The notes under the pieces are model-generated. The model saw nothing but the letters and a program-made list of their open reading frames with translations. It ran no database searches and was not told the origin of the DNA. Shown here one piece after another: positions 62,322-64,000 of a stretch of 64,000 bases of DNA. A program made the position numbers and the translations under genes. Numbering within the stretch: the first letter of the stretch is position 1; each line of letters begins with the position of its first letter. Where the stretch lies: assembly GCF_000166195.2 (NCBI RefSeq), contig NZ_CM001403.1, positions 930,001 to 994,000 of the forward strand, in the 5' to 3' direction. Origin of the DNA: Mucilaginibacter paludis DSM 18603 (lineage in GTDB: Bacteria > Bacteroidota > Bacteroidia > Sphingobacteriales > Sphingobacteriaceae).

Positions 62322-63962
62322 TCATTTTTCCAGATCTTGTAATTTAAGCTTTATTTCTGCATTGCTATGCCATTTAAAATCGGGGTCTACTACCCTCCCT
62401 TGTTTATTTACAATTACATAGTGCGGTATACCATTAATTTGAAACCGGCCCGTTAAAAAATTGTGTTGATCTTGTGATAATCTATAATGCTCACCCTTAA
62501 TATGGGGCATCATTGCTTGGTAGGTTTTTTCGGGCGAAGATGTATCAGTAATGTACAAAAACACAATGTCTTTATCCTGCGCCAATTCTTCTTTTAGCGG
62601 GGCTATTTCTTGTATACTCTGTATACAAGGAGCACACCAGGTTGCCCAAAAATCAATAAAAACCACTTTGCCTTTATACCTATCAAGTATAGCGCTCAAA
62701 ATACTATCGGCAGTTGTATTTACCGGTATCTGGCTGTCGGCGTAGCTTGTTTGTTTTTTAACATTGCTGATGTTTTGCTTAATTTTATCGTTCAGCGCCA
62801 CCACATCACCCATCAGGAATTTATGCTTGAGGACAGACTTTATTTTAGCAAGGGAATCATCCTTTAAAGTATCAGTTTTGTAATTCAACTCATTTGCTAA
62901 AGGTTGCAGATACATCAGGTCCAGTTCCAGCGAAATATCGGCATGTATTAAGCCCTTCAATACACCAGTCCGCGCTTTCTCTAATGCCCCTGGTTTAGTT
63001 GCTTTGTGGCTCATCATATCCTGATATATTTTTATGGTAGCTTTGATATTAGCATCAGATGTATCTTTACTTTTAAGAGATTCTATTTCTTTGGTGTAAT
63101 CAAGCAAACCTGCGCTGTCATAAATCAGGTCCATAAACATTAGCCTGTTCATAAACTCAAAATAGCAATAACATACCATGGCGCATGGATCGTTATACTT
63201 TAGTGTTTTTAAAAAATCGTAATAATCTGCCTTAAGCGTTACCGGGCGAAGTACTGGTTCCCGATTATTAAACGATAATTTGTTCTGCATACGATAAGCA
63301 GCCTCTCTTGTATAATTATAGTGTATCAGGTCGCTGGCGGTACCATATTTAACATTTCGCACAGCCAGATTCCAGGCAATTTTATCAAATCCCGGTTGTT
63401 TTGCTATACTATCTATCAACGCCAGTTTGCTGGACTGAATTTTTAAAAAGTAGGATTTGTATTGCTCGGGAGTAAGCTGATAGATGTCGGCATAAATTTT
63501 ATCCCAATTGTAATCCATTAAAACTGGCCTAACTTTGTTCATATCATTATTAACCCTTTCCGCATCTCCCTTAAAAGCAGATACTACCTTTGGAATATCT
63601 GCTATATTAAAGTCCTGAACAATGTTTTTGCCAGCCTCAAAATATACCCAACTATTAAAAAACGGAAAACTTATCCAGCATTCCTCGTTACGAACCAATG
63701 GAAAGGTGAGAGAAAAGTTGCCGTCGGGTTGGATATTGATAACATACATTTCATTGACGCCGGTTATTACATTATTCCTGATGAGTTTTCCGGTTGTGAA
63801 ACCCATATTGCCAGAGTAGCCTGTTATTTTACCGGAGTAAGTAGTTTTTGGGGTTTGTGCAATTGCCAGTAGCGCGGATAGCATGATGCACAAAAAGAGG
63901 GTTATCTTCCTGGATGCTTGAAATTTAATATCCAGCAAATCAATTAATAAAAGCAGCTTCAT
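62322..63962 (-). CDS. Exported TlpA-like thioredoxin-domain protein
   Basis: 546-aa protein. Signal peptide (FLCIMLSALLAIAQ, cleavage near residue 36) after a 20-residue N-region. A DUF4369-like sandwich (about 38-130) is followed by a long alpha-helical region (130-400) without known motifs and a C-terminal thioredoxin domain (about 410-546) with FWATWCAPC (Cys443, Cys446) and the cis-Pro loop GIPHYVIVNKQGRVV. Third TlpA-like protein within 6.5 kb. It is convergent with the third locus and its promoter region runs out of the window (38 bp remain). Confidence 0.9.
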   Translation of the reverse strand: MKLLLLIDLLDIKFQASRKITLFLCIMLSALLAIAQTPKTTYSGKITGYSGNMGFTTGKLIRNNVITGVNEMYVINIQPDGNFSLTFPLVRNEECWISFPFFNSWVYFEAGKNIVQDFNIADIPKVVSAFKGDAERVNNDMNKVRPVLMDYNWDKIYADIYQLTPEQYKSYFLKIQSSKLALIDSIAKQPGFDKIAWNLAVRNVKYGTASDLIHYNYTREAAYRMQNKLSFNNREPVLRPVTLKADYYDFLKTLKYNDPCAMVCYCYFEFMNRLMFMDLIYDSAGLLDYTKEIESLKSKDTSDANIKATIKIYQDMMSHKATKPGALEKARTGVLKGLIHADISLELDLMYLQPLANELNYKTDTLKDDSLAKIKSVLKHKFLMGDVVALNDKIKQNISNVKKQTSYADSQIPVNTTADSILSAILDRYKGKVVFIDFWATWCAPCIQSIQEIAPLKEELAQDKDIVFLYITDTSSPEKTYQAMMPHIKGEHYRLSQDQHNFLTGRFQINGIPHYVIVNKQGRVVDPDFKWHSNAEIKLKLQDLEK

Positions 63963-64000
63963 AGATAAGGTTTGGTTGGTTATCAGGTAAAATTTACAAT

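Noticed and set aside
1..64000. CRISPR arrays, tRNA and rRNA genes
   Set aside because: No regularly spaced repeats and no tRNA-like cloverleaf or rRNA conserved stretches were noticed on either strand. This was by eye, so a short tRNA could have been missed.

Overview
The window reads as a chromosome segment of a polysaccharide-degrading Bacteroidota bacterium, most likely a soil or plant-associated Sphingobacteriaceae (Mucilaginibacter/Pedobacter-like). This is inferred from four SusC/SusD pairs, ECF sigma/FecR anti-sigma pairs, lipoprotein-anchored accessory proteins, Bacteroidota-style promoters (TTTG ~20 bp TAnnTTTG) and mid-range GC. No rRNA, tRNA or CRISPR array is visible.

Layout. 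(1) 1-8926, minus strand: a sulfatase utilisation operon, SusC - SusD - NTF2-like secreted protein - rhodanese - sulfatase - sulfatase (the last cut by the window start). It has no sigma/anti-sigma pair. Its upstream region holds a good candidate promoter, a perfect 16-bp palindrome and a hairpin-rich leader. (2) 9661-11186: an intact IS4-family (IS231-like ends) insertion sequence inserted in a palindrome. (3) 11348-23827: an accessory region. Two near-identical VOC genes in direct orientation bracket four unfamiliar plus-strand genes: a large beta-sandwich repeat protein, a 321-aa protein, a small class II terpene-cyclase-like protein with a DCDDSA motif, and a 1200-aa protein with a lectin-like propeller and hydrophobic C-terminus. 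On the minus strand to the right follows an operon of a two-HKD phospholipase D-like protein, a protealysin-like M4 metalloprotease and its probable emfourin-type inhibitor. This is the most unusual part of the window. (4) 24055-25633: a cytoplasmic GH13 amylase with a small YtxH-like membrane protein. (5) 26034-38500, minus: an ECF sigma/FecR-controlled PUL with SusC (STN domain), SusD, two surface lipoproteins (DUF4959/DUF5126/DUF5000-like and DUF4998-like), a terminator, then a tandem GH43 enzyme. (6) 39135-50058, plus: a divergent second sigma/FecR PUL with SusC, SusD, GH28 and GH92. (7) 50383-62186, plus: a third sigma/FecR locus with SusC and SusD but, in place of glycosidases, a thioredoxin-like lipid-free exported protein, an S41 C-terminal processing peptidase and a second thioredoxin-like protein. 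A third TlpA-like gene (62322-63962) converges on it.

How it works together. In the three sigma/FecR loci the STN domain of the SusC receptor is expected to signal ligand binding through inner-membrane FecR to the ECF sigma factor, which then turns on the receptor and enzymes. Hairpins lie between each FecR and its SusC, so the receptor operon is probably transcribed separately from the regulator pair. Loci 5 and 6 target arabinose/galacturonic acid/mannose-containing plant glycans; locus 1 targets sulfate esters; locus 7 looks like protein or peptide uptake and processing. Starts were chosen as ATG wherever the longest frame began with TTG. Domain names come from reading motifs; no database search was run.
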